Assembly: GCA_937988775.1 (NCBI GenBank)
Contig: CALKHP010000006.1
Span: 1 to 64,000 of the forward strand
Length of the DNA stretch: 64,000 bases
Direction of reading: 5' to 3'
Source of the DNA: an uncultured Alphaproteobacteria bacterium
Lineage (GTDB): Bacteria > Pseudomonadota > Alphaproteobacteria > Rhizobiales > Beijerinckiaceae
Part shown: positions 44,315-57,565 of the stretch, piece after piece
Layout of the letters: the number at the start of each line of letters is the position of its first letter
Position numbering within the stretch: position 1 is the stretch's first letter
Made by a program: the position numbers and the translations under genes
The notes under the pieces: model-generated
What the model saw: the letters and a program-made list of their open reading frames with translations, nothing else
What the model was told of the DNA's origin: nothing
Database searches by the model: none

Positions 44315-44515
44315 TTAGCCCATCGGCAGGAAGTACTTCTTGATGTTGTCCCCGTCGGTCTTGAACAGGACGTTCGTGCCGCGCAGGTTCCGGATCTGCT
44401 TCTTGGTCCGCTTGATCATGCCATGGCGCTTGCCGGCCTGGGAATAGACGACCTTGCCCGTCCCCGTGATCTTGAAGCGCTTTTTGGCGCCTGACTTGCT
44501 CTTCAACTTGGGCAT
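44315..44515 (-). CDS. rpmI: 50S ribosomal protein L35
   Basis: A 66-residue L35. PKLKSKSGAKKRFKITGTGK near the start and GKRHGMIKRTKKQIRNLRG match the family. I chose the ATG at 44513-44515; the longer open frame upstream is not conserved. It lies between infC and rplT, the usual order. Confidence 0.97.
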   Translation of the reverse strand: MPKLKSKSGAKKRFKITGTGKVVYSQAGKRHGMIKRTKKQIRNLRGTNVLFKTDGDNIKKYFLPMG

Positions 44516-44687
44516 TTCGCTCTCCGATGCTGGGCAGGGCGCCCGCAAAAGACACTCTGTAAACAGAGCAACAAGAACCGCCACGGCAGCCCGTTTTCAG
44601 CCGGTCGGTTCGGGAAGGCGCGCTTATAGGCAGAAAGCGCGCCCGATGGCAAGGGCCGGCGGCATTTGCGCGCCGGCGGCAACAGCC

Positions 44688-45227
44688 TCAGCGCGGCGCC
44701 AGCACCATGGTCATCTGGCGGCCTTCCATCGAGGGCTCCAGCTCGACCTTGGCAAGCTCGGCGGTCTCGGAGCGCACGCGAATCAGCACCTTCATGCCGA
44801 GATCCTGATGCGCCATCTCGCGGCCACGGAAGCGCAGGGTGACCTTCACCTTGTTGCCTTCCTCGAAGAAGCTCTTCATGGCGCGCATCTTCACGTCGTA
44901 ATCGTGATCGTCGATGCCGGGCCGGAGCTTGATTTCCTTGATCTCGACCGTCTTCTGCTTCTTGCGCGCCTCGGCGGCCTTCTTCTGCTCCTGGAAGCGG
45001 AAGCGGCCGAAATCCATGATCTTGCAGACCGGCGGCGTTGCGTTGGGAGCGACCTCGACCAGATCGAGAGCCTGTTCCTCCGCCATCCGGATGGCATCGA
45101 CGGTCAGGGTAACGCCGAGGTTGGCACCTTCGGCATCGATCAGCATGATCTCGCGGTCGCGAATATCGCGATTAACCCGGGGACCGTCCTTCACCGGTAC
45201 GGGCATGGCTCTCATTGGACGACGAAT
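44688..45227 (-). CDS. infC: Translation initiation factor IF-3, AUU start
   Basis: A 179-residue IF-3, which binds the 30S subunit, prevents early joining of subunits and checks the start codon. Both domains are present (VNRDIRDREIMLIDAEGANL; IKLRPGIDDHDYDVKMRAM). The frame extends to ATGs at 45248 and 45329, but the ribosome site AGGAG (45237-45241 on the + axis) lies nine bases before an ATT at 45225-45227, and translation from there gives the normal N-terminus RRPMRAMPVPVKDGPRVN. An AUU start is the known feature by which IF-3 limits its own synthesis. The ATG at 45248 has no ribosome site. Confidence 0.9.
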   Translation of the reverse strand: MRRPMRAMPVPVKDGPRVNRDIRDREIMLIDAEGANLGVTLTVDAIRMAEEQALDLVEVAPNATPPVCKIMDFGRFRFQEQKKAAEARKKQKTVEIKEIKLRPGIDDHDYDVKMRAMKSFFEEGNKVKVTLRFRGREMAHQDLGMKVLIRVRSETAELAKVELEPSMEGRQMTMVLAPR

Positions 45228-45448
45228 GGCGGTAAACTCCTGAGTCATTTCGGGACATACGAAAACCGGGCGGCGTGGGCACGCGTCCGGCAGACGAGGC
45301 AGAATCGTCGCAAAGCGTTGACAAGTCAACCGAGATTCGTCCGCGATTGCCCTTTCGTTCGCATTGTGCTAAGGCCCGGGCCAGTTGTTGCGCCGCACAA
45401 GCCGCGAGCGCCGCTTCCCCACAGGACAGTCAGGATCCGAACGCGCCC

Positions 45449-47275
<1,827 letters not shown>

Positions 47276-47392
47276 GCGCATGCGCCGCGGTATTTTCTCC
47301 GAATGTCGCATTCGGGACGCGAGCGGCGCATTTCCGCCTGATTGAGCCGCGAGCCTGACGGCTTCTCAACGAGGGGCTGTCTGGACGCTGGC

Positions 47393-48025
47393 ATGACGCG
47401 CGCATCGATCGCCGAGCAACGACGCCGGGGCCATTGGGCGTGGCGTGGCCTTGCCGTGCTGCTGTTCTGGCTGGCGCTGTTCTATTATGTCTCGCCCATC
47501 TTCGGGGCCGCCCGGCTTGCTGATGCGCTGCGCTCCGGCGATCCGGCGCGGATCGCCGATTCAATCGATTTCCGGTCGTTGCGCCGCTCGGTGGCGCGCC
47601 AGGTCCTGACCGAGGCCGATAGCGCCGCGACCGGGGTGCAAAGGAACTTCGCGATCCAGGTCGGCACCCGGCCGGTCGCGACATGGCTCGACAGCATGCT
47701 GACCGTCGACACCATCAGCCAGTTGCTCGCCGGCAAGCTGCCGCCCGTGCTCGAGGTTGCTGGCAAGACCCTGACGCCGCTGCCGCCGCTCGAAGTCGAC
47801 GGCATGGCCGACATGGCGCGGCTCTGGTGGCGCTCCGGCTTCCTGTCGTTCAGTGAGTATCGCGCCGTCATCGGCGCCGATGGCGTGCAAACCGGGCTGC
47901 GCTTCAGGCCGGCGAGCTTCTCGGCCACGCGCGGTTTCGTCTGGCGGCTTGCCGGCATCGAATTGCCGAGGCCGCTGCTCGAGGCGGCAGTCCAGCATTG
48001 GCGCCAGGTCGAGGCAGCCTCTTAG
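47393..48025 (+). CDS. DUF2939 domain-containing membrane protein
   Basis: A 210-residue DUF2939 protein. A membrane segment near residues 18-35 (LAVLLFWLALFYYVSPIFG) is followed by ARLADALRSGDPARIADSIDF (a short repeat-like helix), VARQVL, and the later ARLWWRSGFLSFSEYRAVI. The family occurs in proteobacteria with unknown function. I chose the ATG at 47393. It follows bipA on the same strand by about 117 bases. Confidence 0.82.
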   Translation: MTRASIAEQRRRGHWAWRGLAVLLFWLALFYYVSPIFGAARLADALRSGDPARIADSIDFRSLRRSVARQVLTEADSAATGVQRNFAIQVGTRPVATWLDSMLTVDTISQLLAGKLPPVLEVAGKTLTPLPPLEVDGMADMARLWWRSGFLSFSEYRAVIGADGVQTGLRFRPASFSATRGFVWRLAGIELPRPLLEAAVQHWRQVEAAS

Positions 48026-48043
48026 AGCATAATGCGATGAGGC

Positions 48044-50413
48044 TTACTCGGCGTGGCTGTGGGCGGCGAGATAAGCCGGCCCGACCGGCTCGCTGGAAGG
48101 CTCTTCCTCGTCCGCTTCGCGGAATTTCTCCTCCAGTTGCGCCGCCGCGCCGCGAAACGGTCGGAACGCGAAATGGATTTTGTGCCGGCCGGCCGGCACC
48201 CGCACGGCGCGGAACAGCACGTTGGCCTTGAGCACCTCCGTCTCGACGCCATCGACCTCGGCATACCACCATGGGTGCCAGCTATCGTTCAGCACCACGA
48301 AGCCCGGCCGGTCGCTGTCGCTGACCAGGTCGACGCGGCCGTTGCGGTAATTCGCGATGCCGACCGTGGCGTGAGCCGGCCCGGCCGCGCCATGGGGAAA
48401 CGCGCCCGGCTCGCTTTCGAGCAGCACGGTGCGGCGCGGATCGAAATCCGGCCAGCGCCCGGTCTTGATCAGCGCGTCGAAATCGACGCTTTGCCAGTCG
48501 CTGGCAAACAGCACGCGCGGCAGGGCGTTCGGGTTCTCGTAGGCGTAGCCGTCGCTGGTGCGGCCGACGAGGATCAGGTCGCCGGGCTTGAGCTTCTTGT
48601 CGACGCGCTCGATCGGGATCGGCGAGATGATCAGCCGCAGCCCGAGCATGTTGGCGAGCAGCGAGTGGTAGGACGGAAACAGCGGCGTGAACTTGCGGTC
48701 TTCCGGGCTGGCGATCTGGTCGCCGGCGCCGGTCGCCTCGGTGAATTCGGCGATGCGCAGCGGGTTATAGCCGAGCGTATGGTCGAACCCGTGCACCATG
48801 CCGGCATTCGGCCACTGAAAGCCGAGCCCGACCAGTTCGACCCGGTCGCGCCGGTCGGGCGTGGCCCCGGCGCGCAGCCGCGCCTTGATCAGCTTGATCG
48901 TCGCATTGGGCGTGCCGGGCCTGAGCACGTCGTAGATCTTCGGCGAGAGCGCGGTCGATTCGTTCGGGCCCTGGTTGCTGGCGAGATCGACCGCCATGAT
49001 CATCGCGGCGCTGGCGGTGACGGCGAGCGTCGCCCTGGCGATGCGCGGCTGGCTGAGCAGGACGAGGCCGAGCGCGGCCACGGCCGACCACGCGACGGAG
49101 GTGCCGATCGCCAGTTCCGCGACCGACAGGCGGTGGTGAAGGATCGCCACGCCGACAGCGCCTGCGATCGCGACGCCAAGCAGCGCCAGCCCGGCGAGCA
49201 GTCGTCCATCGACGCGGATCGGCCCGTCGCTGGCAATGCGGTGCACGGCATAGCCGCCGATAACCGCCAGCATCGCCCCGATCAGGAAGGTCGCATCGGC
49301 CGGGCGCCGGAACAGGTCGACGCCGGGCAGCACGTCGAAGAACAGCGGGAAGGCCGGCGTGAATTCGCCGAGCGCATAAAGAACAGTGAAGGCGAGCGCG
49401 ATGACGAAGAACAGGATCTCGCGCTGCCACAGCCGGCCCTTCTGGAACCCGAACACCAGCATGGCGACGATCGGCAGCGCGCCAATATAGACCTGGCCCA
49501 TATTCTGCGCCAGGAACAGCCTCGGGTGTGGCCAGGCCGTGCTCGAAGGCCCCCAGTAATCGACCTTGGAACTGATGGCGCCGTAAAGATCGGCGATCAC
49601 CGCGGTCAGCAGCGAGGCCGGGTGCATCGAGCCGAGCGCTGCCTCCGAATAGGCGATCTCCGGCCGGTTGGAGGATTCCAGGAACAGGTAGGTCAGCAGT
49701 ACCGGCCCACCGGCGATGGCACCGGCGAGAAGCCCCATCACGGCAAGCGGCGCCAGCACGCGGCGCAGCGCCGCGCCGCGCGCGGAGGCGGAGACGATGT
49801 GGTAGACCACCATGCCGGCGAGCAGGTAAAGCGCCAGAAAACCGACCTGATCCGGTTCCACCACCATCAGGCCGACCGCGAGGCCGCAGAACAGACCGTC
49901 GCGGAGCCGAGCCGTGCGCAGCGTGCGGTCCAGCAGCCATAGCGAGACGGCGAAGAACACGAGCGAATGGATCTGGCCGAAATGCTGGATGCGCGAGGAG
50001 GCCGATGCTCCGAAGGCGAAGGCAAGCGCCGCCACCACCCCGCCGACCGGATGCCAGCCGCGTTCGCGGAACAGCATCAGCAGCGCCAGCGCGCCGACGA
50101 GCAGGTAAAGGAACATGAAGCTGTCGACGATGCGGAAGCTCGGATTGTCGTCGACCATCGCCAGCAGCAGCGCCGGCGAGAACATCATCGATTGCGGATC
50201 GGCGATCTGCGGCGAGCCGGCGAAGACATTGGGCGTCCAGAACGGCGACTGGCCGCTATGCAACGCATGGGCGAGGAACTGGATCTGCGCCTGGAAATGC
50301 GCCTTGGCATCATAGGGAATGGTGACCGTGCCCGAGAGCCAGGGCGAGGCGAGCGCTGCCCAGGCAAGCACAAGAAATCCGGCCGCGAACCAGTAGGAGC
50401 GAGACGACGACAC
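48044..50413 (-). CDS. YfhO-like large membrane protein
   Basis: A 789-residue protein with about ten to twelve membrane segments and a large C-terminal soluble part. The first loop (TVTIPYDAKAHFQAQIQFLA, SPFWTPNVFAG) and the end (NDSWHPWWYAEVDGVE, VRVPAGRHKIHFAFRPF) match the YfhO family, GT-C-like proteins thought to act in glycosylation of lipid-linked or wall glycans. I chose the GTG at 50411-50413, with AGGGGT upstream; an ATG at 50452 would add 13 residues. It converges with the DUF2939 gene. Substrate unknown. Confidence 0.85.
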   Translation of the reverse strand: MSSSRSYWFAAGFLVLAWAALASPWLSGTVTIPYDAKAHFQAQIQFLAHALHSGQSPFWTPNVFAGSPQIADPQSMMFSPALLLAMVDDNPSFRIVDSFMFLYLLVGALALLMLFRERGWHPVGGVVAALAFAFGASASSRIQHFGQIHSLVFFAVSLWLLDRTLRTARLRDGLFCGLAVGLMVVEPDQVGFLALYLLAGMVVYHIVSASARGAALRRVLAPLAVMGLLAGAIAGGPVLLTYLFLESSNRPEIAYSEAALGSMHPASLLTAVIADLYGAISSKVDYWGPSSTAWPHPRLFLAQNMGQVYIGALPIVAMLVFGFQKGRLWQREILFFVIALAFTVLYALGEFTPAFPLFFDVLPGVDLFRRPADATFLIGAMLAVIGGYAVHRIASDGPIRVDGRLLAGLALLGVAIAGAVGVAILHHRLSVAELAIGTSVAWSAVAALGLVLLSQPRIARATLAVTASAAMIMAVDLASNQGPNESTALSPKIYDVLRPGTPNATIKLIKARLRAGATPDRRDRVELVGLGFQWPNAGMVHGFDHTLGYNPLRIAEFTEATGAGDQIASPEDRKFTPLFPSYHSLLANMLGLRLIISPIPIERVDKKLKPGDLILVGRTSDGYAYENPNALPRVLFASDWQSVDFDALIKTGRWPDFDPRRTVLLESEPGAFPHGAAGPAHATVGIANYRNGRVDLVSDSDRPGFVVLNDSWHPWWYAEVDGVETEVLKANVLFRAVRVPAGRHKIHFAFRPFRGAAAQLEEKFREADEEEPSSEPVGPAYLAAHSHAE

Positions 50414-50649
50414 GTGTTGACACCCCTGCGAGCGCGGCTTCCGACACCACATTCTTATGTTTTATTCCATGCCGCCATCTTGTGGCCCGCACAACAGATT
50501 TTCCTAAAATGCCGACGATTTCGCATAGAGTTCCGTTCAACATGGTGAAGAGAACAATGGCAGGATACCGGTCTCTTTCTGCCGCCCTCCGGCTTTTGCC
50601 GGGCGGTGCGGACCGCTAACCTGTCGCCGAAAAGAAGGAAGCTGAGTCG

Positions 50650-51954
50650 ATGCCATTCCAACAGGATCTGTCGAAGGCCTTCGTTGCGGGCCTGACCGAG
50701 GCGAGCTATCGCGAGGCGCTGAAGAGCGCCGGCGAGGCCGTGAGGCGCCTCAAGCGCGAGGCGCGCGACGGCACCGTGCCGCTGCTCGCCCTGCCCAAGG
50801 CGACCGCCGATCTCGGCCCGGTCAAGGCGACGGCGCGCGCGCTGCGCAAGGGTGCCAGGGATATCGTCTTCATGGGCACCGGCGGTTCGGCGCTTGGCGG
50901 CCAGACGCTGGCGCAACTCGGCGGCTATCATATTCCGGGCGTCACCGCGTTGCTCAAGGGGCCGCGCGTCCATTTCATGGACAATCTCGACCCTGTCACT
51001 TTCTCCACCATGCTGGACAAGCTCGACCTGCATCGCACCAAATTCGTCGCCATCTCCAAATCCGGCGGCACCGGCGAGACGCTGATGCAGACCATCGCCG
51101 TGCTCGAGGCGCTGAATGCCGCCGGTTGCGGCGATCACATCGCCAACCACGTCTACGGCCTGTCCGAGCCGGAGAAACCCGGCCACAAGAACGCGCTGCG
51201 CGACCTGCTCGCGCCCTATGGCGTCAGCTTCCTCGACCACCATACCGGCGTCGGCGGGCGCTATTCGTGCCTGACCAATGTCGGCCTGCTGCCGGCCGCC
51301 GTGATGGGGCTCGACATCCGCGCCATCCGCAAGGGGGCGGGGCTGGCGCTCGAGCAACTGATGAAGGCGAAGCAGCCCGAGGATTGCCCGGCCGCCTGCG
51401 GCGCCGCGTTGCAGATCGCGGCGCAGCGCTCCGGGCGCAACATCACCGTGGTGATGCCCTATGCCGACCGGCTCGAGCGCTTCACCAAATGGTTCGTGCA
51501 ACTCTGGGCGGAATCGAACGGCAAGGACGGCAAGGGCACCCAGCCGGTGGCGACGCTCGGCCCGGTCGACCAGCACTCCTCGCAGCAGCTTTTCCTCGCC
51601 GGCCCGAAGGACAAGCTGTTCACCGTCATCACCGTCGCCACCAAAGGGCTCGGCCCCAAGATCGGCAAGGACCTGGCGACGCGCGCCCATGAGCCGGGCT
51701 TTGCCGGCAAGACGCTCGGCGACATGGTCTCGGCGCAGGGCGAGGCCATGGTCGATACCTTCGCCAGGAACGCTTGCGCCGTGCGCCGCATCCGGCTCGA
51801 AGCGCTGAACGAGACCGAGCTTGGCGCCCTGCTGATGCATTTCATGATCGAGACCATCCTGTCCGGCTACCTGATGGGCGTGAACCCGTTCGACCAGCCA
51901 GCCGTCGAGGAAGCCAAGATCCTCGCCAAGCGCTATCTCGGCGAGGGGCGCTAA
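50650..51954 (+). CDS. pgi: Glucose-6-phosphate isomerase
   Basis: A 434-residue Pgi, interconverting glucose-6-phosphate and fructose-6-phosphate. VAISKSGGTGETLMQ binds the phosphate (about residue 135), GVGGRYSCLTNVGLLP (about 200) carries the conserved arginine, and GPVDQHSSQQLFL (about 305) the catalytic histidine. It is shorter than the E. coli type (549) and nearer the 430-450 residue group. It is followed six bases later by mutL, probably in the same transcript. Confidence 0.95.
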   Translation: MPFQQDLSKAFVAGLTEASYREALKSAGEAVRRLKREARDGTVPLLALPKATADLGPVKATARALRKGARDIVFMGTGGSALGGQTLAQLGGYHIPGVTALLKGPRVHFMDNLDPVTFSTMLDKLDLHRTKFVAISKSGGTGETLMQTIAVLEALNAAGCGDHIANHVYGLSEPEKPGHKNALRDLLAPYGVSFLDHHTGVGGRYSCLTNVGLLPAAVMGLDIRAIRKGAGLALEQLMKAKQPEDCPAACGAALQIAAQRSGRNITVVMPYADRLERFTKWFVQLWAESNGKDGKGTQPVATLGPVDQHSSQQLFLAGPKDKLFTVITVATKGLGPKIGKDLATRAHEPGFAGKTLGDMVSAQGEAMVDTFARNACAVRRIRLEALNETELGALLMHFMIETILSGYLMGVNPFDQPAVEEAKILAKRYLGEGR

Positions 51955-51959
51955 CCATC

Positions 51960-53801
51960 GTGCCAGCCGCCGTCCGCCGTCTCGACCCCATCCTGATCGA
52001 CCGCATCGCGGCCGGCGAGGTCGTCGAGCGCCCGGCGGCGGCGGTGAAGGAACTGGTCGAGAACGCCATCGATGCCGGCGCCAGCCGCATCGAGGTCGTG
52101 CTGGGAGAGGGCGGGCGCGGCCTGATCCGCGTCACCGACGATGGCGCCGGCATGGGGCCGGACGACCTCGCGCTCGCCATCGAGCGCCACGCCACCTCCA
52201 AACTGCCGGACGAGGATCTGACGCAGATATCGACGCTCGGCTTTCGCGGCGAGGCGCTGCCCTCGATCGCGGCGGTCGCGCGCCTCGCCATCGCCACGCG
52301 GGCGCAGGGGGCGGAAAACGGCTGGTCGATCGCCGTCGATGCCGGCCATGTCGGGCCGGTCAAGCCGGCGAGCCTGATGCGCGGCACGCGCGTCGAGGTG
52401 CGCGACCTGTTCTACGCCACGCCGGCCCGGCTGAAATTCCTGAAAAGCGACCGCGCCGAGGCGCAGGCCGTCGCCGGCATCGTCAAGCGGCTCGCCATGG
52501 CGCGGCCCGATATCCGCTTCGCGCTCGCCGGCGAGGGCACGGCCGGTTTCGACTATGCCGCCGCCAGCGCCGATGCGGCCGGGCTGCTGACCCGCCTCGG
52601 CCAGATACTGGGAGCGGATTTTCGCGACAATGCCGTCGAGATCGCCGCCGAGCGCCATGGCATCCGGCTTGCCGGCTTTGCCGGCCTGCCGACCTTCCAC
52701 CGCGCCACCTCGACCGAGCAATATCTCTTCGTCAACGGCCGGCCGGTGCGCGACAAACTGCTGCTCGGCGCCATCCGTGCCGCTTACGCCGATTACCTGC
52801 CAGGCGGGCGCTATCCGGTGCTGGCGCTGTTCGTCGCGCTCGAGCCGCGCGCCGTCGATGTCAACGTGCATCCGGCCAAGGCCGAGGTGCGGTTTCGCGA
52901 TGGCGGCGCGGTGCGCGGCCTGATCGTCGGCAGCTTGCGTGAGCGTCTTGCCATTGACGGCATCCGCGCCACCTCGACCGGCGGCCTGCGCACCATCGAC
53001 CGGCTCGCGGCACGCATGCCGGCCGCCTCCGGCGGCTGGGCGGGGCAGCGCGCCGCTGCTGCCTGGGATTGGCGCCGTTCGCCGGCCGCGCCCACCGGCG
53101 GCCTGGCCGAGACTGGTGCCGCCGCGCGCGAAGCCGGCTTTGCGCAGCCCGATCTTGGCTATGACGCCGCGCCCGCCGCGCGCATGGCCGAGGTCGAAGC
53201 CGGGCCGGATGCGGCGCTCGACCACATGCTGGGTGCGGCGCGCGCCCAGTTGCATGAAACCTATATCGTCGCCCAGACCGGCGACGGCATCGTCATCGTC
53301 GATCAGCATGCCGCCCATGAGCGCCTCGTCTACGAGCGGCTCAAGCGCCAGCGCGCCGAGAACGCCATCGCGCGCCAGATGCTGCTGATCCCGGCCGTGG
53401 TCGAACTCGACGAGGCCTCCGTCGCGCGGCTGGTCGAAGCGGCGCCGCTGCTCGCGCCGCTCGGTCTCGCGCTCGAGGGCTTCGGGCCGGGCGCCGTCGC
53501 GGTCAGCGAGGTGCCGGCGGCGGTCGGCGGCGACGATGTCGTGGCGCTGGTGCGCGACCTCGCCGACAGCCTCGAGGAATGGGGCGGGCCGCTGGCGCTC
53601 GAGCGCGCCGCCGACCATGTGCTGGCGACCTTCGCCTGCCATCATTCGGTGCGCGCCGGCCGGCGGCTGCGGCCCGAGGAGATGAACGCGCTGCTGCGCG
53701 AGATGGAAGCAACGCCCGGCTCCGGCCAGTGCAATCACGGCCGGCCGACCTATGTCGAGCTGAAGCTCGGCGATATCGAGCGGCTGTTCGGGCGCAAATA
53801 A
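51960..53801 (+). CDS. mutL: DNA mismatch repair protein MutL (endonuclease type)
   Basis: A 613-residue MutL. The N-terminal GHKL ATPase has ENAIDAG, DDGAGM and TLGFRGEAL, and the C-terminal dimer domain has DQHAAHERLVYE (the D-Q-H-A-x2-E-x4-E metal motif), ACHHSVRAG and CNHGRPT. This motif marks the MutL kind with its own nicking activity, as in bacteria lacking MutH. The start is the GTG at 51960, six bases after pgi; the frame is open further back inside pgi. Middle linker (about 330-440) is Ala/Gly-rich as usual. Confidence 0.95.
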   Translation: MPAAVRRLDPILIDRIAAGEVVERPAAAVKELVENAIDAGASRIEVVLGEGGRGLIRVTDDGAGMGPDDLALAIERHATSKLPDEDLTQISTLGFRGEALPSIAAVARLAIATRAQGAENGWSIAVDAGHVGPVKPASLMRGTRVEVRDLFYATPARLKFLKSDRAEAQAVAGIVKRLAMARPDIRFALAGEGTAGFDYAAASADAAGLLTRLGQILGADFRDNAVEIAAERHGIRLAGFAGLPTFHRATSTEQYLFVNGRPVRDKLLLGAIRAAYADYLPGGRYPVLALFVALEPRAVDVNVHPAKAEVRFRDGGAVRGLIVGSLRERLAIDGIRATSTGGLRTIDRLAARMPAASGGWAGQRAAAAWDWRRSPAAPTGGLAETGAAAREAGFAQPDLGYDAAPAARMAEVEAGPDAALDHMLGAARAQLHETYIVAQTGDGIVIVDQHAAHERLVYERLKRQRAENAIARQMLLIPAVVELDEASVARLVEAAPLLAPLGLALEGFGPGAVAVSEVPAAVGGDDVVALVRDLADSLEEWGGPLALERAADHVLATFACHHSVRAGRRLRPEEMNALLREMEATPGSGQCNHGRPTYVELKLGDIERLFGRK

Positions 53802-53879
53802 CGGCCGCCGCGAGGCAATTTGTCGCATTGGCCGCGACTCATGCTACGGTGAGCGCCTTGCAACCGGGGATCGACCTGC

Positions 53880-54164
53880 ATGGAACAGCTTCTCATCAAT
53901 CTGGTGGCCGGCGCCATCGGCGGTAACGCCGCCGGGAAAACCTCGCCAAGTTTCGATATCGGCACCCTCGGCAACACCATCGCCGGCGCGGTTGGCGGCG
54001 GCGTGCTCGGCCAGATCGTCACGGCGCTGTTGCCGGCGATCACCGCGGCCGCGCAAACCGGCAATCTCAGCATTGGCGGCATCATCACGCAGGTCGTCAG
54101 CGGCGGCGTCGGCGGCGCCGTGCTGACGGCGATCATCGGTGCGATCAAGAACCGCGCCGCCTGA
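53880..54164 (+). CDS. Small glycine-rich hydrophobic protein
   Basis: A 94-residue protein of about three glycine-rich hydrophobic stretches: LVAGAIGGNAAGK, NTIAGAVGGGVLGQIVTALL and IITQVVSGGVGGAVLTAIIG. There is no cleavable signal. It looks like a membrane-associated or assembling protein with glycine zippers and is typical of uncharacterised Hyphomicrobiales proteins. It follows mutL by 78 bases on the same strand. I cannot name a function. Confidence 0.7.
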   Translation: MEQLLINLVAGAIGGNAAGKTSPSFDIGTLGNTIAGAVGGGVLGQIVTALLPAITAAAQTGNLSIGGIITQVVSGGVGGAVLTAIIGAIKNRAA

Positions 54165-54167
54165 GCA

Positions 54168-54884
54168 TCAACGCGCGGCAAAACCGGCAACGGCCGAGAC
54201 GACCCGGCCGTCAATACCTTCGAATCCGTGATGCGAACGCGCCCGGCATGGATCGCCGCTCTCGCTGCCGCCGTCGAGCCACACCAGCCGCGCCCGCTTC
54301 TGTGCCCAGGCGATGAAGGGCGCCACGCCCGCCGGCTGCGTGGAGCGGCAATTGTCGGCGCGATGTTGGATCACCAGCGTCGGCGGCAGGGCGGCCGGGC
54401 TGCCGAGCGTGTTCATGACATTGTCCGCATTGCCCGAAGCATCGGACAGGAAGCCTGATGTCAGCACCAGGCGATCGGGATGCGCGCCGGCCGCGATGCC
54501 GCGCGCGGCGCGTTGCGTGCCCCGGCTCGTGCCGACGACGGTCACCGGCCGCTTGATCTGCGCCATATAGGATACCAACGCCGCGAGATCGTAGCCGCTA
54601 TTGGGGACCAGCACGGCGAAACCGCGTGCGGCATAGGCTTCGCGGGAGCGCACGAGCTGGTTGCCGCCACCTCGGCCGATGGCACCGTTGCCGTCGATGG
54701 TGAGACGTCCGTCGCCGCCGGTGAGCAGGATGATGCTGGCCTTTGGCCTCGCCGGCTGGAGCAGGGCCGCATCCGTGCCGCCGGCGGACACGCGCGAGAC
54801 CTGGAAATCCGCCGCCTGCGCCGGTGCGCCATGACTGGCAACGGCAAGGCACAGCGCGGCGGCGTATAGGGCGGTGCTATTCAT
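54168..54884 (-). CDS. Exported alpha/beta hydrolase
   Basis: A 238-residue hydrolase with a signal peptide (residues 1-25, cleavage near APAQAAD). The nucleophile elbow is GTSRGTQ near residue 118 and the last motif SHHGFEG supplies the histidine. IILLTGGDGRL gives the oxyanion strand. The ATG at 54882-54884 has GGGGGGAGG upstream. Known proteins of this kind act in the periplasm as esterases or peptidases; the substrate is unknown. It converges with the small glycine-rich gene. Confidence 0.82.
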   Translation of the reverse strand: MNSTALYAAALCLAVASHGAPAQAADFQVSRVSAGGTDAALLQPARPKASIILLTGGDGRLTIDGNGAIGRGGGNQLVRSREAYAARGFAVLVPNSGYDLAALVSYMAQIKRPVTVVGTSRGTQRAARGIAAGAHPDRLVLTSGFLSDASGNADNVMNTLGSPAALPPTLVIQHRADNCRSTQPAGVAPFIAWAQKRARLVWLDGGSESGDPCRARSHHGFEGIDGRVVSAVAGFAAR

Positions 54885-55049
54885 GATGCCTCCCCCCGAA
54901 TGCATCTGCGATCGTGGCGCAGCAAGCTTTGAGCGAGCCGGTCATCGTGCCGGCACCGTCACAATACGCTCTCAGGGGTGTTCAGGCGATACGGAAACAG
55001 ACTTCGCGGAAACTATACTTATGCCGATCGCGCTGCGCGGAGAAGGCGT

Positions 55050-55607
55050 TCAGTCCCGGACCCGCCCGAACAGCAACTGCGTCTCGCCGGCCGCGCGGCG
55101 TTCCAGCCGCGCGATCTTTCCGGGCAGGGCAATCTCGGCATCGGCGCGCTCTTCCAGCACGACCAGCGCGCCGGGCGCGAGCCAGCCGCCGGCCAGCGCC
55201 GAGGCAAGCGCCAGTTCGCCGAGCCCCTTGCCATAGGGCGGATCGAGGAAGGCGAGCGTGAACGGCTCGAATGTCTCGCGCGCCCCGAGCCTGGTGGCGT
55301 CGCGCCGGAGAATCCGCGTCTCGCCGCCGAGCCCGAGCGCCTCGACATTGGCGCGCAGCAGTCCGCGCGCCTCGGCGCCGATATCGGCGAAGGCCGCGAA
55401 GATCGCGCCGCGCGACAGCGCTTCGAGCCCGAGCGCGCCGGTGCCGGCGAACAGGTCGAGCACGCGCGCGCCCTCGGCCGCGTCGTCATAGCCATGCATC
55501 AGGATATTAAACAGCGCCTCGCGCATCCGGTCGCTGGTCGGCCGGATGCCGTTGCTTTTCGGCGCGGCGAGCGCGCGCCCCTTGAAACGCCCGGCGACGA
55601 TGCGCAT
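55050..55607 (-). CDS. rsmD: 16S rRNA (guanine(966)-N2)-methyltransferase
   Basis: A 185-residue RsmD. RIVAGRFKGRALA at the N-terminus, the SAM site LDLFAGTGALGLEALSRGA (near 52) and the catalytic FLDPPYGKGLGEL (near 120) are clear. It methylates G966 of 16S rRNA. It ends the minus-strand group with the pseudouridine synthase, seven bases apart, so both are probably co-transcribed. Confidence 0.95.
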   Translation of the reverse strand: MRIVAGRFKGRALAAPKSNGIRPTSDRMREALFNILMHGYDDAAEGARVLDLFAGTGALGLEALSRGAIFAAFADIGAEARGLLRANVEALGLGGETRILRRDATRLGARETFEPFTLAFLDPPYGKGLGELALASALAGGWLAPGALVVLEERADAEIALPGKIARLERRAAGETQLLFGRVRD

Positions 55608-55613
55608 CGTCGC

Positions 55614-57521
<1,908 letters not shown>

Positions 57522-57565
57522 GGCGCCCTGATAGCAGAGTGCATGCGGAGTAGCGAGCGTTGCCG

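Noticed and set aside
48053..49942. 629-codon plus-strand frame over the YfhO-like gene
   Set aside because: Antisense of a membrane protein; composition rich in Arg, Asp and His as expected of a complement frame.
51774..51959. Upstream extension of mutL into pgi
   Set aside because: It would overlap pgi by 180 bases with no MutL sequence; the GTG at 51960 gives the family N-terminus.
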